DNA of 64,000 bases, from assembly GCF_004353905.1 (NCBI RefSeq), contig NZ_SMOD01000023.1, positions 1 to 64,000 of the forward strand, given 5' to 3'. Positions 31,792-39,821 of the stretch are shown piece after piece. The notes beneath the pieces are model-generated. The model saw only the letters and a list, made by a program, of their open reading frames with translations. It did no database searches and was not told where the DNA came from. Position 1 is the stretch's first letter, and each line of letters starts with the position of its first letter. The stretch is from Paraburkholderia guartelaensis (lineage in GTDB: Bacteria; Pseudomonadota; Gammaproteobacteria; Burkholderiales; Burkholderiaceae). Position numbers and translations under genes: made by a program.

Positions 31792-33177
31792 TCAAATCGT
31801 CCGCGAGAACCGCTCGGGCTGCTGCGCGCCAAGATAGCGGTCAAACACCATCGCAATATTGCGCACCAGCATGCGCCCAGCGGGCAGCACCTCCAGGCGG
31901 TCGGCGCTGCGCGCAACGAGCCCGTCGCGTTCGAATTCGCGCAGCCGTTCGAGTTCGGGCGTAAAGGCCGCCGGAAAACGCACCCCGTAGGCGGCCTCGA
32001 ATTCGTCGTAACGCAGTTCGAGATTGCACATGAGTTCCGTGATGATGTCGCGGCGCAGACGGTCATCGGCGGTGAGGCGCACGCCTTTGGCGGTCGCAAG
32101 CTTGCCCGCGCCAATGGCCGCGCCGTAGCCAATCAGGTCTTTTGCGTTCTGCGCGTAGACGTCGCCGACCTTGCCGATCGCCGAGGCGCCAAAGCCGATC
32201 AGGTCGCAGTCGGCGCGCGTGCTGTAGCCCTGGAAATTGCGATGCAGCGTGCGTTGGGCCTGGGCGCGCGCGAGTTCGTCGGTGGGCAGCGCGAAATGGT
32301 CCATGCCGATGTAGACGTAGCCCGCCTCGGTGAGCTGCTCGATCACGAGCCTTAGCAGCGCCATGCGTTCCGCGGGCGTGGGCAACGTGGCTTCGTCCAT
32401 CTGGCGCTGCATCTTGAAGAGATGCGGCATGTGCGCGTAGCCGAACACCGAGATGCGATCGGGCGCGAGCAGCAACATCGTTTCGAGCGTGCGGCTGAAT
32501 GTTTTGACGTTCTGGTGCGGCAAGCCGTAGATCAGATCGACGCTGATCGATTCGAAGCCGTTCGCGCGCGCGGCGTTCATGACGTCTACGGTCAGCTCGA
32601 GCGGCTGGATGCGGTTGACGGCCTTCTGCACGACCGGATCGAAGTCCTGAACGCCCAGGCTCAGACGGTTGAAGCCAAGCGAACGCAGATGCGCAATGGT
32701 CTGCGCCGTGGCTTCGCGCGGGTCGATCTCGATCGAGTATTCGCCGGTGTCGTCGGGCTGCAGCGCGAAGTATTCGCGCGTGGCGGCCATCAGCGCGCTC
32801 ATTTCGTCCAGCGAGAGAAAGGTGGGCGTGCCGCCGCCCCAATGCAGCTGCGAAACGGGGCGCTTCGTGTCGAACAGCGCGGCCTGCAGCTCCACTTCGC
32901 GGATCATCTGCGCGAGATACGGTTTCGCGCGGCCGCGATTCTTCGTGATGACCTTGTTGCAGCCACAATAGAAACAGACGGTGTCGCAGAACGGGATGTG
33001 GAAGTACAGCGAGAGGTCGGTTTCGCTTGCGCCCGGATCGGCCGCCGCGCGCCGGTAGTCGGCGGGATCGAAGTCGTCGCGGAACTGCAGCGCGGTGGGG
33101 TAGGAGGTGTAACGCGGGCCGTTGGCGCCGTATTTGGCAAGCAGGTCGGGGCGAAAGAGCAGGTCGGCGTCGCTCAT
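31792..33177 (-). CDS. hemN: Oxygen-independent coproporphyrinogen III oxidase
   Basis: A radical-SAM enzyme that oxidatively decarboxylates coproporphyrinogen III to protoporphyrinogen IX without oxygen. The cluster motif is CDTVCFYCGCNK (CxxxCxxC, about 64-74), followed by HWGGGTPTFLS (about 110). The 461 residues and the C-terminal region DDRLRRDIITELMCNLEL match HemN rather than the shorter HemW family. It is a lone gene beside tRNA-Leu. A control by FNR-type regulators is usual for the family, but I found no clear site. Confidence 0.93.
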   Translation of the reverse strand: MSDADLLFRPDLLAKYGANGPRYTSYPTALQFRDDFDPADYRRAAADPGASETDLSLYFHIPFCDTVCFYCGCNKVITKNRGRAKPYLAQMIREVELQAALFDTKRPVSQLHWGGGTPTFLSLDEMSALMAATREYFALQPDDTGEYSIEIDPREATAQTIAHLRSLGFNRLSLGVQDFDPVVQKAVNRIQPLELTVDVMNAARANGFESISVDLIYGLPHQNVKTFSRTLETMLLLAPDRISVFGYAHMPHLFKMQRQMDEATLPTPAERMALLRLVIEQLTEAGYVYIGMDHFALPTDELARAQAQRTLHRNFQGYSTRADCDLIGFGASAIGKVGDVYAQNAKDLIGYGAAIGAGKLATAKGVRLTADDRLRRDIITELMCNLELRYDEFEAAYGVRFPAAFTPELERLREFERDGLVARSADRLEVLPAGRMLVRNIAMVFDRYLGAQQPERFSRTI

Positions 33178-33399
33178 GCAAAGCTCACTGGGAAGGGCGG
33201 CGCACGGGTGGGCAGCGTCCGGCGCCGCGGAAGGCCGCGCACAGGTGGCCTGTCCCTTGTCCTACAGCGCCAGATGGACAAAGTGTACGAGCGAGTAGGA
33301 AGAAGCGATTGTGTAAAAAGGTCGCATGCGAGCGATGGCACAATGCCGTCTGGTCCGCCGCCGCGCGGACGCAATCTGTCAGAGTTCCAGGAAGCCGAA

Positions 33400-33699
33400 G
33401 TGAGTACCGTTTTTCCCGCCGATGCCTCAGCGCATGCCTGCCGTCCCGGTTGCGGCGCGTGCTGCATCGCGCCGTCCATTACGAGCCCGATTCCGGGCAT
33501 GCCTCAAGGCAAGCCGGCCGGCGTGCGATGCGTTCAACTCGGCGAGGACCTGCGCTGCATGATCTTCGGCTCGCCGTTGCGACCGGCGTGCTGCTCGGGG
33601 CTGCAGCCGCAGCCCGAGATGTGCGGGGCGTCGCGCGAGGAGGCCATCGTCTGGCTCACGCGTCTCGAGGCGCAAACCCAGCCGCGAAGCCAGCCGTAA
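33400..33699 (+). CDS. YkgJ-family cysteine-cluster protein
   Basis: A 99-residue UPF0153/YkgJ protein. The cysteines CRPGCGACC (about 14-22), C near 44, C near 51 and CCSG near 61 form the presumed metal site, followed by MCGASREEAIVWL. I chose the GTG at 33400 because AGGAAG lies 7 nt upstream; the long upstream frame is the shadow of hemN. A Gln/Pro/Arg-rich end is encoded by a short degenerate repeat that continues past the stop. Function of the family is not established. Confidence 0.78.
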   Translation: MSTVFPADASAHACRPGCGACCIAPSITSPIPGMPQGKPAGVRCVQLGEDLRCMIFGSPLRPACCSGLQPQPEMCGASREEAIVWLTRLEAQTQPRSQP

Positions 33700-33822
33700 G
33701 CCCAGCCACAAGCGCCAGCCGCAAGCGCCAGTAGCGCGCTGAACGAGGCGCAAACTGCGTCGGCCAGCCGTTATGCGCCAGAATGACGGCGCGTCGAACC
33801 CGGCCAAACAAGGAGATTTCGC

Positions 33823-34410
33823 ATGGTCCACACCGCAACGCGCGTTTCCCGGCGCGCCTTCCTGTTCACAGCCTGCGCTGCGGCAGGGACGGCGATGTCG
33901 CTCGGCGCGTGTGCGACGGGGATTTTCCCGTTCATTCCCGATCACTACACGTTTTCGCAGCAGCAGGTGCAGGACGCGGTGCAGCGCAAGTTTCCCTATC
34001 ACCGCTCGATGCAGCAGATTTTCGACGTCTCGCTCACGAACCCCGTCGTGACACTGCAGCCCGATCGCAACCGGGTGGCCGTGCGCCTCGACGCGCATCT
34101 CGAAAGCCCGTTGATGCAGCAGCCCGTGAGCGGCGCGTTCACGGTGTCGAGCGAACTCGCCTACGACAGCGCGAACCGCGCCGTGGTGCTGCGCTCGCCT
34201 TCGGTCGACGGCGTCGACATGGCGGGCAACGCCGCCGCCTACGCGCCGCAGGTGAGCGCGGTCGCCGCGCTCGTCGCGACCCAGCTGCTCAACAACTACC
34301 CCGTCTATACCTTCAAGCCCGACCAGCTCCAATTTGCCGGCGTCAACTACGAACCCGGTACAATCACCATCCTTACAAACGGCATACGCGTGCAGATCGT
34401 CGAGAAGTAA
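33823..34410 (+). CDS. DUF1439 lipoprotein with twin-arginine signal
   Basis: A 195-residue exported protein. The N-terminus VSRRAFLFTACAAAGTA combines a twin-arginine motif (SRRAFLF, about 9-15) with a lipobox LGAC (about 27-30), suggesting Tat export then lipidation. The remainder (YTFSQQQVQDAVQRKFPYHR onward) matches DUF1439, a periplasmic domain of unknown role found in E. coli YceB. uppP follows 88 nt later on the same strand; both act at the envelope but a functional link is not shown. Confidence 0.82.
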   Translation: MVHTATRVSRRAFLFTACAAAGTAMSLGACATGIFPFIPDHYTFSQQQVQDAVQRKFPYHRSMQQIFDVSLTNPVVTLQPDRNRVAVRLDAHLESPLMQQPVSGAFTVSSELAYDSANRAVVLRSPSVDGVDMAGNAAAYAPQVSAVAALVATQLLNNYPVYTFKPDQLQFAGVNYEPGTITILTNGIRVQIVEK

Positions 34411-34498
34411 GCGGACGAAACGCCAGCGCACGCGGCCGTCGTCGGTCGCGTGGCGCGGCGTGCGCCGTGCCGACGCTCAAAGAAGAGGGATAAAAGGG

Positions 34499-35353
34499 AT
34501 GGACTGGATTTTGACCTGCAAGGCCTTGATTCTCGGCATCGTCGAAGGCCTGACGGAATTTCTGCCCGTTTCGAGTACGGGGCATCTGATCGTCACCGGC
34601 AGCTTGCTCAATTTCGACGGCGAGTATGCAAACACCTTCTATGTGGTGATTCAGTTTGGCGCGATTCTCGCCGTGTGCTGGGAGTTCCGGCGCAAAATCG
34701 GCGAGGTCGTCGTAGGGTTGCCCTCGCGGCCCGATGCGAGGCGCTTCACGCTCAACGTGATCGTCGCCACCATTCCGGCAGTCGTGCTCGGTCTGATGTT
34801 CGAGAAGGCGATCAAGTCGGTGCTCTTCGCGCCGGTGCCGGTCGCGTTCGCGCTCGTTGGCGGCGGCCTCGTCATCCTGTGGGTCGAAAATCGCCTGCGT
34901 GGCCCGAAGGGACTGCCGGTCGCCGAGCAGCGCAGCGCGCGCGTGAACTCGATTGACGAGATCACGCCGCTCGACGCATTCAAGGTAGGCTGCGCGCAGT
35001 GCTTCGCGCTGATTCCGGGCATGTCGCGTTCCGGCTCGACCATCATCGGCGCGATGCTGTTCGGCCTCGAGCGGCGCGTCGCGACCGAGTTCTCGTTCTT
35101 CCTTGCGATTCCCGTGATCTTTGGCGCGACCGTTTATGAGCTGTACAAGAGCTGGCACGAGCTGTCGGCGGACTGGCTCGGGCTCTTCGGCATCGGCTTC
35201 GTCGCCGCGTTCGTGAGCGCGTTTGCGTGCGTGCGCTGGCTGCTGCGCTTCGTGGCTACGCACGATTTCACCGCCTTCGCGTGGTACCGGATCGCTTTCG
35301 GTCTCGTGATCCTGCTGTTCGGCTATGGCGGCGGGCTAGGCTGGGACGACTAA
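34499..35353 (+). CDS. uppP: Undecaprenyl-diphosphatase
   Basis: An integral-membrane phosphatase recycling undecaprenyl pyrophosphate, the lipid carrier for peptidoglycan; overexpression gives bacitracin resistance in the family. The 284 residues have about eight helices. The two catalytic motifs are EGLTEFLPVSSTGHLI (about 17-32) and PGMSRSGSTIIGA (about 174-186). ATG 34499 (MDWILTCK) is preceded by AGAGGG; the frame upstream is not coding. A strong terminator follows. Confidence 0.95.
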   Translation: MDWILTCKALILGIVEGLTEFLPVSSTGHLIVTGSLLNFDGEYANTFYVVIQFGAILAVCWEFRRKIGEVVVGLPSRPDARRFTLNVIVATIPAVVLGLMFEKAIKSVLFAPVPVAFALVGGGLVILWVENRLRGPKGLPVAEQRSARVNSIDEITPLDAFKVGCAQCFALIPGMSRSGSTIIGAMLFGLERRVATEFSFFLAIPVIFGATVYELYKSWHELSADWLGLFGIGFVAAFVSAFACVRWLLRFVATHDFTAFAWYRIAFGLVILLFGYGGGLGWDD

Positions 35354-35360
35354 AAACGCA

Positions 35361-35394
35361 ACGGGCGCCGTGTGACATCACGGCGCCCGTTTTT
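35361..35394 (+). terminator. Terminator after uppP
   Basis: A 12-bp GC-rich stem (ACGGGCGCCGTG at 35361-35372 with CACGGCGCCCGT at 35379-35390) and a T5 tail. It lies between converging uppP and trmB. Confidence 0.92.
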
Positions 35395-35411
35395 CTTTAC
35401 GGTTCGCGGTT

Positions 35412-36194
35412 TCAGTCCGCGCGGCGGCGGAACACGAGATCCCACACGCCGTGACCGAGCCGCAGGCCGCGGCGCTCGAATTTCGTCACCGGGCGGTAGT
35501 CGGGGCGCGGCGCGTAGTCGGCGGCCGTGTTCTCGAGCGCGGGCTCCGCGCTGAGCACTTCGAGCATCTGCTCGGCGTAGTTCTGCCAGTCGGTCGCGCA
35601 GTGCAGGTACGCGCCCGGCTTCATGCGCGAGACGAGATGGGCGACGAACTTCGGCTGAATCAGACGGCGCTTGTGATGGCGCGCCTTGTGCCACGGATCG
35701 GGGAAGAAGATGTGCACGCCGTCGAGGCTCGCCGGCGCGATCATGTGCTCGAGCACTTCCACGGCGTCGTGCTGGATGATGCGGATGTTCTCGAGATTCT
35801 GCTCGCCGATCAGTTTCAGCAGCGCGCCAACGCCAGGCTCGTGGACCTCGACGCCGAGGAAGTCGTCCTCGTGGCGCAATGCGGCGATTTCCGCCGTGCT
35901 CGCGCCCATCCCGAAACCGATCTCCAGGATGCGCGGTGAGTGCCGTTCAAACACGGCGTCCCAGTCGGCGGCTTCGGGTGCGTAGGGCACGACGAAGCGC
36001 GGGCCGAGCTCGTCGAGCGCGCGGCGCTGGCCGGTCGAGACGCGGCCGGCGCGGGTCACGAAGCTGCGGATGCGCCGGTGGTGTAGCGCGTCGCCGGCGG
36101 GCGCATCGGATTGCGCGTTCGTGTCGGAGGCGGCGTCTTGTGCGTCGGACTGCGTGGAGTCGGGACGGGCGTCGTCGTTGGGATCGTGATTCAT
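35412..36194 (-). CDS. trmB: tRNA (guanine-N7-)-methyltransferase
   Basis: Methylates N7 of G46 in tRNA variable loops using SAM. From ATG 36194 (MNHDPNDD) it has 260 residues. An acidic, low-complexity tail of about 40 precedes the fold. Motif I is ILEIGFGMGASTAEIA (about 92-107), and the catalytic/RNA block HIFFPDPWHKARHHKRRL lies near 165-182. The end PVTKFERRG...VWDL is typical. Upstream in-frame starts would add only Arg/Pro-rich sequence. Confidence 0.93.
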   Translation of the reverse strand: MNHDPNDDARPDSTQSDAQDAASDTNAQSDAPAGDALHHRRIRSFVTRAGRVSTGQRRALDELGPRFVVPYAPEAADWDAVFERHSPRILEIGFGMGASTAEIAALRHEDDFLGVEVHEPGVGALLKLIGEQNLENIRIIQHDAVEVLEHMIAPASLDGVHIFFPDPWHKARHHKRRLIQPKFVAHLVSRMKPGAYLHCATDWQNYAEQMLEVLSAEPALENTAADYAPRPDYRPVTKFERRGLRLGHGVWDLVFRRRAD

Positions 36195-36521
36195 CTTCGC
36201 GGGTGGTGTGAGAGCGGCGGATGTCGCGGCTGTCGATAATGGGGGCGGGCTGCGCCTTCGGCTCGGTGAGGGGCATGCCGGGCTGTTCGGGGCCACGCGG
36301 CGCCGGGGGCTACGCGGGCCGACGCGGCCGGACGCCTTCCCGGACGCTTTCGCGTTCACCGGCATCGATGACGGCCTTTGGCCCGGCAGGCGGGCGCGGC
36401 GCGCTCGAAGCCCAGCGGCTCCGAAGCCGACGCGCATTATATCAGCGCGCCCGCACGGCTCTGGCGGCGCGGCGTGCCCGCAGCGCCTCGCTGTGCGCCG
36501 GTCCGGGCATCGATCAACGTC
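36195..36521 (-). other. Intergenic region upstream of trmB, no gene seen
   Basis: Some 327 bases of very GC-rich sequence without a plausible ORF, RNA or clear promoter. Confidence 0.4.
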
Positions 36522-36746
36522 TCAATCGGCTGAAACGACGACCCGCATGCGCGTGGGTTCGCTCAATTCGAACGCATTCACACGCCCGGCGCGCACGTCG
36601 AATAGCAGGCGCGTGAGGTCGTCGGCGGCGGCGCGCAGGCGCTCGGCTTCGCCGGGTGGGCGCTCGTCGGCGTCGGCGAGAAGGATTTTGCGCGAGCGCA
36701 CGATCAGGCTGATCGCGCTCGGCCGGGACATGAAAAATTGATCCAT
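36522..36746 (-). CDS. Small hypothetical protein, paralogue of the one at 31182
   Basis: A 74-residue protein starting MDQFFMSRPSAISLI and carrying LLFDVRAGRVNAFE. It is a diverged copy of the 73-residue protein at 31182-31403; identity is concentrated in the first 12 residues and the DVRAGRV block. It lies 234 nt downstream of tRNA-Gly on the same strand, as its paralogue does with tRNA-Leu. No known domain; function unknown. Confidence 0.6.
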   Translation of the reverse strand: MDQFFMSRPSAISLIVRSRKILLADADERPPGEAERLRAAADDLTRLLFDVRAGRVNAFELSEPTRMRVVVSAD

Positions 36747-36979
36747 CGGAGACTGGTGCGCCAGAGGGCGCGCAGCGAGTCGTTATGCGGCAGTCGAGCG
36801 AAATGCGTGTCGGCGGACCTGCTCGCGGCGCGTGCGGGAGGACCCGATGAGCGCCAGAGTGCATTGTGCAACGGAGGAATTCAGGTCGCGCCCGGCGTGT
36901 GCCGGTCGGGCGGGCTTGGCGTCCCGGCAGGGGCGCTGTTCGAAAGCCCAAGCCTCGAAGAGAGGTCGGCAAACCGACG

Positions 36980-37054
36980 TGGAGCGGGCGATGGGAATCG
37001 AACCCACGTCATCAGCTTGGGAAGCTGAGGTAATGGCCATTATACGACGCCCGC
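36980..37054 (-). tRNA. tRNA-Gly (anticodon CCC)
   Basis: A 75-nt tRNA including the encoded CCA. Acceptor GCGGGCG pairs with CGCCCGC. The anticodon arm TCAGC-TTCCCAA-GCTGA gives anticodon CCC, decoding GGG. The T arm is GTGGGTTCGATTCCCAT. It resembles E. coli glyU. Confidence 0.96.
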
Positions 37055-37163
37055 AGAGCGCGCTATTTTACGCGGTTTTGGCCTTCCTGCGCAATGACGC
37101 GGCCAAGCGACGCGGCGCGCAGTGCGCGCCGCCGGATCAAACAGATTGTGCGCCGATACGTCC

Positions 37164-37727
37164 TCAAATCCCAAACAGCGTGAGGGAAACCGCCGCGCGG
37201 GTGACGATCATCAGCAGCACCTGCACGATCACGAAGAGCAGAATCGGCGAGAGGTCGAGGCCGCCGAGGTTCGGCAGGATACGGCGCAGCGGGTTGAGGA
37301 ACGGTGCCGTCAGCTGGAACAGCACGGGCATTGCCGCCGATCGCGGATTGAGCCACGAGAGCAGCGCCATCAGGATCGTCAGCCAGATCAGCAGGTTGAG
37401 CGCCCATTTCACGAGCGTGAGCAACGCGACGATCAGCAGCGTCGGCAAAAGACCCAATGGGTCCACGCCTGCGATCCATACCATCAGCAGCACGTAGGCG
37501 ATGGCCGCGATCAGCGCGCCGACCACGCTCGCCCAGTCGATGCCGCGTACGCCGGGAATCACGTGCCGCAGTGGCAGCACCAGCCAGTTGGTGACCTGCT
37601 GGATCGCGTGGGTCACGGGGTTGTACGGCGGCACACGCACGTACTGGAGCCAGGCGCGCAACAGCAGGGCGGCGCCGAACAGCGTGAAGACCGTATTGAG
37701 CAGAAAGCGGGCGATATCGCCGAACAT
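37164..37727 (-). CDS. YggT-family membrane protein
   Basis: A 187-residue inner-membrane protein with two tandem YggT units. Each has a pair of helices and a loop with R-x-L-P: LVLPLRHVIPGVRGIDW (about 49-65) and FLNPLRRILPNLGGLDLSP (about 144-162). The duplicate loops are diagnostic. Proposed roles in osmotic protection or cell division are weakly supported. It is transcribed toward tRNA-Gly. Confidence 0.88.
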   Translation of the reverse strand: MFGDIARFLLNTVFTLFGAALLLRAWLQYVRVPPYNPVTHAIQQVTNWLVLPLRHVIPGVRGIDWASVVGALIAAIAYVLLMVWIAGVDPLGLLPTLLIVALLTLVKWALNLLIWLTILMALLSWLNPRSAAMPVLFQLTAPFLNPLRRILPNLGGLDLSPILLFVIVQVLLMIVTRAAVSLTLFGI

Positions 37728-37832
37728 CGGTGTTGTTTCCTTCTTGTGTGGGTGGCGGCGCGCTTGGCGTGTGGCGGCCGATAAAAGGTCATGTCGGGGT
37801 TCCGTTCGCCCCGTTCAACCACGCGGAGCACA

Positions 37833-38153
37833 TCAGACGGACACCTTGACCTCGCTGATCAGGATGGTGCCATTTCCGCCGTCGGTGTAGTTGGGAATGT
37901 CGTCGAGGAGTGTGTCGGCATGCGGCTGAAACACCGCGTAGAACGCGTCGACCGTCTCGAACAGGAAGTGTCCGGCCGCAACGTACGGCGGCGGCGTGCC
38001 CGGCGGCCCCGCATTGATGCCGATGTCGACCGACCAGCCCTTGAGCGATTCGCCAAAGAGCTTCGCCGCGAGCGGCATGTGGTGCGTGCTGTAGTACCCG
38101 GTGTCGAAACGCCCGTTCTCTCGATACGGATAAAGGATGCTGACCTTGATCAT
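37833..38153 (-). CDS. EthD-family reductase/hypothetical
   Basis: A 106-residue ferredoxin-like alpha/beta-barrel protein of the EthD family. It starts MIKVSILYPYRENGRFDTGY and carries YYSTHHMPLAAKLFG (about 20-34), where the conserved HxP helix lies. Dimeric EthD-like proteins include accessory and degradative proteins; this one has no pathway neighbours. ATG 38153 was chosen because the frame upstream is Arg-rich and lacks homology. Confidence 0.85.
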   Translation of the reverse strand: MIKVSILYPYRENGRFDTGYYSTHHMPLAAKLFGESLKGWSVDIGINAGPPGTPPPYVAAGHFLFETVDAFYAVFQPHADTLLDDIPNYTDGGNGTILISEVKVSV

Positions 38154-38753
38154 TGTGCGTGCTCGTCGGTGAGTCCCATGCGTGCGCGTTGCGTGCCGTT
38201 GCCATGCGCGCGCCGTCGCCACATTAACACGGCTTACGTCTCGCCAGTATCCGCGATCGATGCTGCCGCGAGCGCCCGGCGCGCGGCAGTGGCTGCCGTT
38301 TCTGGCGTGCGCGCCGCGCGAAATGGCTGCGCTCACGGCAGGCTTTTCCGCGAACGGCTACAGTGATTCAGACAGACCGCAGCAGGCAGGCGCCTCACGG
38401 CGCAAGCGTTGCGCCACAGCCGCGCGGCGCACGAAATGTTCGCTGTCGTACCGATCACGCGCCGACGGTGCGACTACAAATGACAGTGTTGGGCGCGACG
38501 TCGCACCGGTAGCCTGACGCGGCACGATTTCTGCTGGTGGCTTGCGGCGCATTCTGCGCAGTAACTCAAACCCAGCATGGGCAGGCCGCAACGAACAGTG
38601 CGCTGCGCATATACGGCGCGCGTGAGGCTATCTCGCAACACTGCAATTTTTGTCGCGGAATCTGAGCACAATACTTTTCATCGTTTCGGTTTCGTTGTTG
38701 CAGTCGTGCAATTGGGTTTGTTCCTATCGGTAGTCCGATTCGGGGAGTTCACC
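38154..38753 (+). other. 600-base gap, promoter of the small basic protein at its right end
   Basis: No convincing gene is visible on either strand. GC falls toward the right. The only recognisable element is the sigma-70-like promoter at 38650-38677. Confidence 0.45.
38650..38677 (+). promoter_or_regulatory. Putative promoter for the 53-residue protein
   Basis: TTGTCG (38650-38655), a 16-nt spacer and TACTTT (38672-38677) lie about 75 nt before the start codon in an AT-richer stretch. Confidence 0.4.
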
Positions 38754-38915
38754 ATGAGCATCTTCGCTTACCGAAAGCATCTGCGGTTTCTCACGCCCTT
38801 TCAGCGTCGCCGCTGGTGGGATCAGAAGAAGCGCCTGACGCCGCGCGTACGCATCAGCGGCGCCTATGTGCCGCCGAACGTCACGCGCGAGTTCACCTAC
38901 GTGAAGGTCGGATAG
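38754..38915 (+). CDS. Small basic hypothetical protein (53 residues)
   Basis: An ORF of 53 residues starting MSIFAYRKHLRFLTPFQRRR and ending EFTYVKVG, with GGGAG 6 nt before the ATG. It is rich in Arg, Lys and aromatics and has no membrane span. Two consecutive hairpins follow the stop, fitting the end of a small transcription unit. No known family recognised. Confidence 0.55.
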   Translation: MSIFAYRKHLRFLTPFQRRRWWDQKKRLTPRVRISGAYVPPNVTREFTYVKVG

Positions 38916-38935
38916 CGGAGAGTTTGTTATCAGTG

Positions 38936-38958
38936 GCCGGCGGTTGTGCACCGCCGGC
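38936..38958 (+). terminator. First hairpin after the 53-residue ORF
   Basis: An 8-bp stem GCCGGCGG/CCGCCGGC with a 7-nt loop. There is no T tract, so it may protect the mRNA 3' end rather than terminate. Confidence 0.5.
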
Positions 38959-38969
38959 TGGTCGGATGA

Positions 38970-38995
38970 GATGCCCGGTCCCTGGACCGGGCATC
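38970..38995 (+). terminator. Second hairpin after the 53-residue ORF
   Basis: A perfect 12-base inverted repeat GATGCCCGGTCC/GGACCGGGCATC with only 2 bases between, so the effective stem is 11 bp. The trailing GTCGTTTA is only weakly T-rich. Confidence 0.55.
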
Positions 38996-39344
38996 GTCGT
39001 TTACAGCCTCGCCGCGTAGGGCTGCGGCAGCGGCAGAACGTAGTCCCGGTCAACCAATTTGTAATCAAACATTACCGGGAGGCTTGCCTCGCGACGCTCT
39101 CGCGCAAGTAACAATGACAGCGCCCTGATTTTTGTAACGAATGGCGGCGTGATCGGGCGCGTGTGCGGCGCTTTTTCGCCGCGGCCGCGCCCACCGGGCT
39201 TGACGCGCTATTAAGCGCCCCCAAAACAGGATTGCAATTCGAAACAAATGGCTACCAATGGCGGCCGCCGTTTTCGATACATTGAATGCGTGGGCAGTGC
39301 CCGTTATATGCGCGTCGCCGCTGGCGGCCGCCAGGAGAAGAGAA

Positions 39345-39653
39345 GTGAAAAAGACCGTATCGTTCATCGTTGCCGCCGCGCTGGGTGTGGGGTTTGTCAG
39401 CGCGGCCCAGGCGCACGTCTCGGTGGGTATCGGCATTGGCATTCCGGTGGCCCCGGCTTATCCCGTCTACGCTGCGCCGGTCTACGCACCGCCGCCCCCG
39501 CCCGTGGTCTATGCGCCGCCGCCGGTGGTGTACGCGCCGCCGCCTGCTGTCGTCGTAGGCGGCTACGGCGGCTATGGCTACTACGGCCATCCGTACTGGC
39601 ATCACGGCTACTACGGCCACGGTTACTACGGCCGCGGCTACTACCGTCGTTGA
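39345..39653 (+). CDS. Secreted Pro/Tyr/Gly/His-rich low-complexity protein
   Basis: A 102-residue exported protein from a GTG with AGGAG 7 nt upstream. The signal peptide KKTVSFIVAAALGVGFVSAAQA should be cut before HVSVG. The mature part is repetitive: a PVYAPPPPPVVYAPPPVV tract (about 45-68), then Tyr/Gly/His repeats ending YYGRGYYRR. Related proteins are widespread in Burkholderiaceae as hypothetical envelope proteins. Possible cell-surface, metal-binding or disordered role. Confidence 0.7.
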   Translation: MKKTVSFIVAAALGVGFVSAAQAHVSVGIGIGIPVAPAYPVYAAPVYAPPPPPVVYAPPPVVYAPPPAVVVGGYGGYGYYGHPYWHHGYYGHGYYGRGYYRR

Positions 39654-39821
39654 GCATGACGGGCGGCGCATGCCGCCCGGCTGCTGGGTTCACGAACGGC
39701 GCAACGCCGGCTCATGCCGCGTTGCGCTGTTTGTTTTTGGCGTTCGCTTTGACCGCGTGCACGGCGCGCCAGGTCGGTTCAAGCCGACCGCGACGTAGGC
39801 GCACTCCGCGCCCGCCACGGA

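Larger units (their letters stand above)
38916..39344 (+). other. Intergenic region with two hairpins
   Basis: It begins with the hairpins at 38936-38958 and 38970-38995, then about 350 bases of lower GC without a gene. The part just before 39345 presumably holds the promoter of the secreted protein; I could not fix its hexamers. Confidence 0.4.

Noticed and set aside
33699..33822. Degenerate CAAGCGCCAG-type repeat after the YkgJ gene
   Set aside because: Short and imperfect; it looks like slippage in a Gln/Pro/Arg-coding end rather than a functional array.
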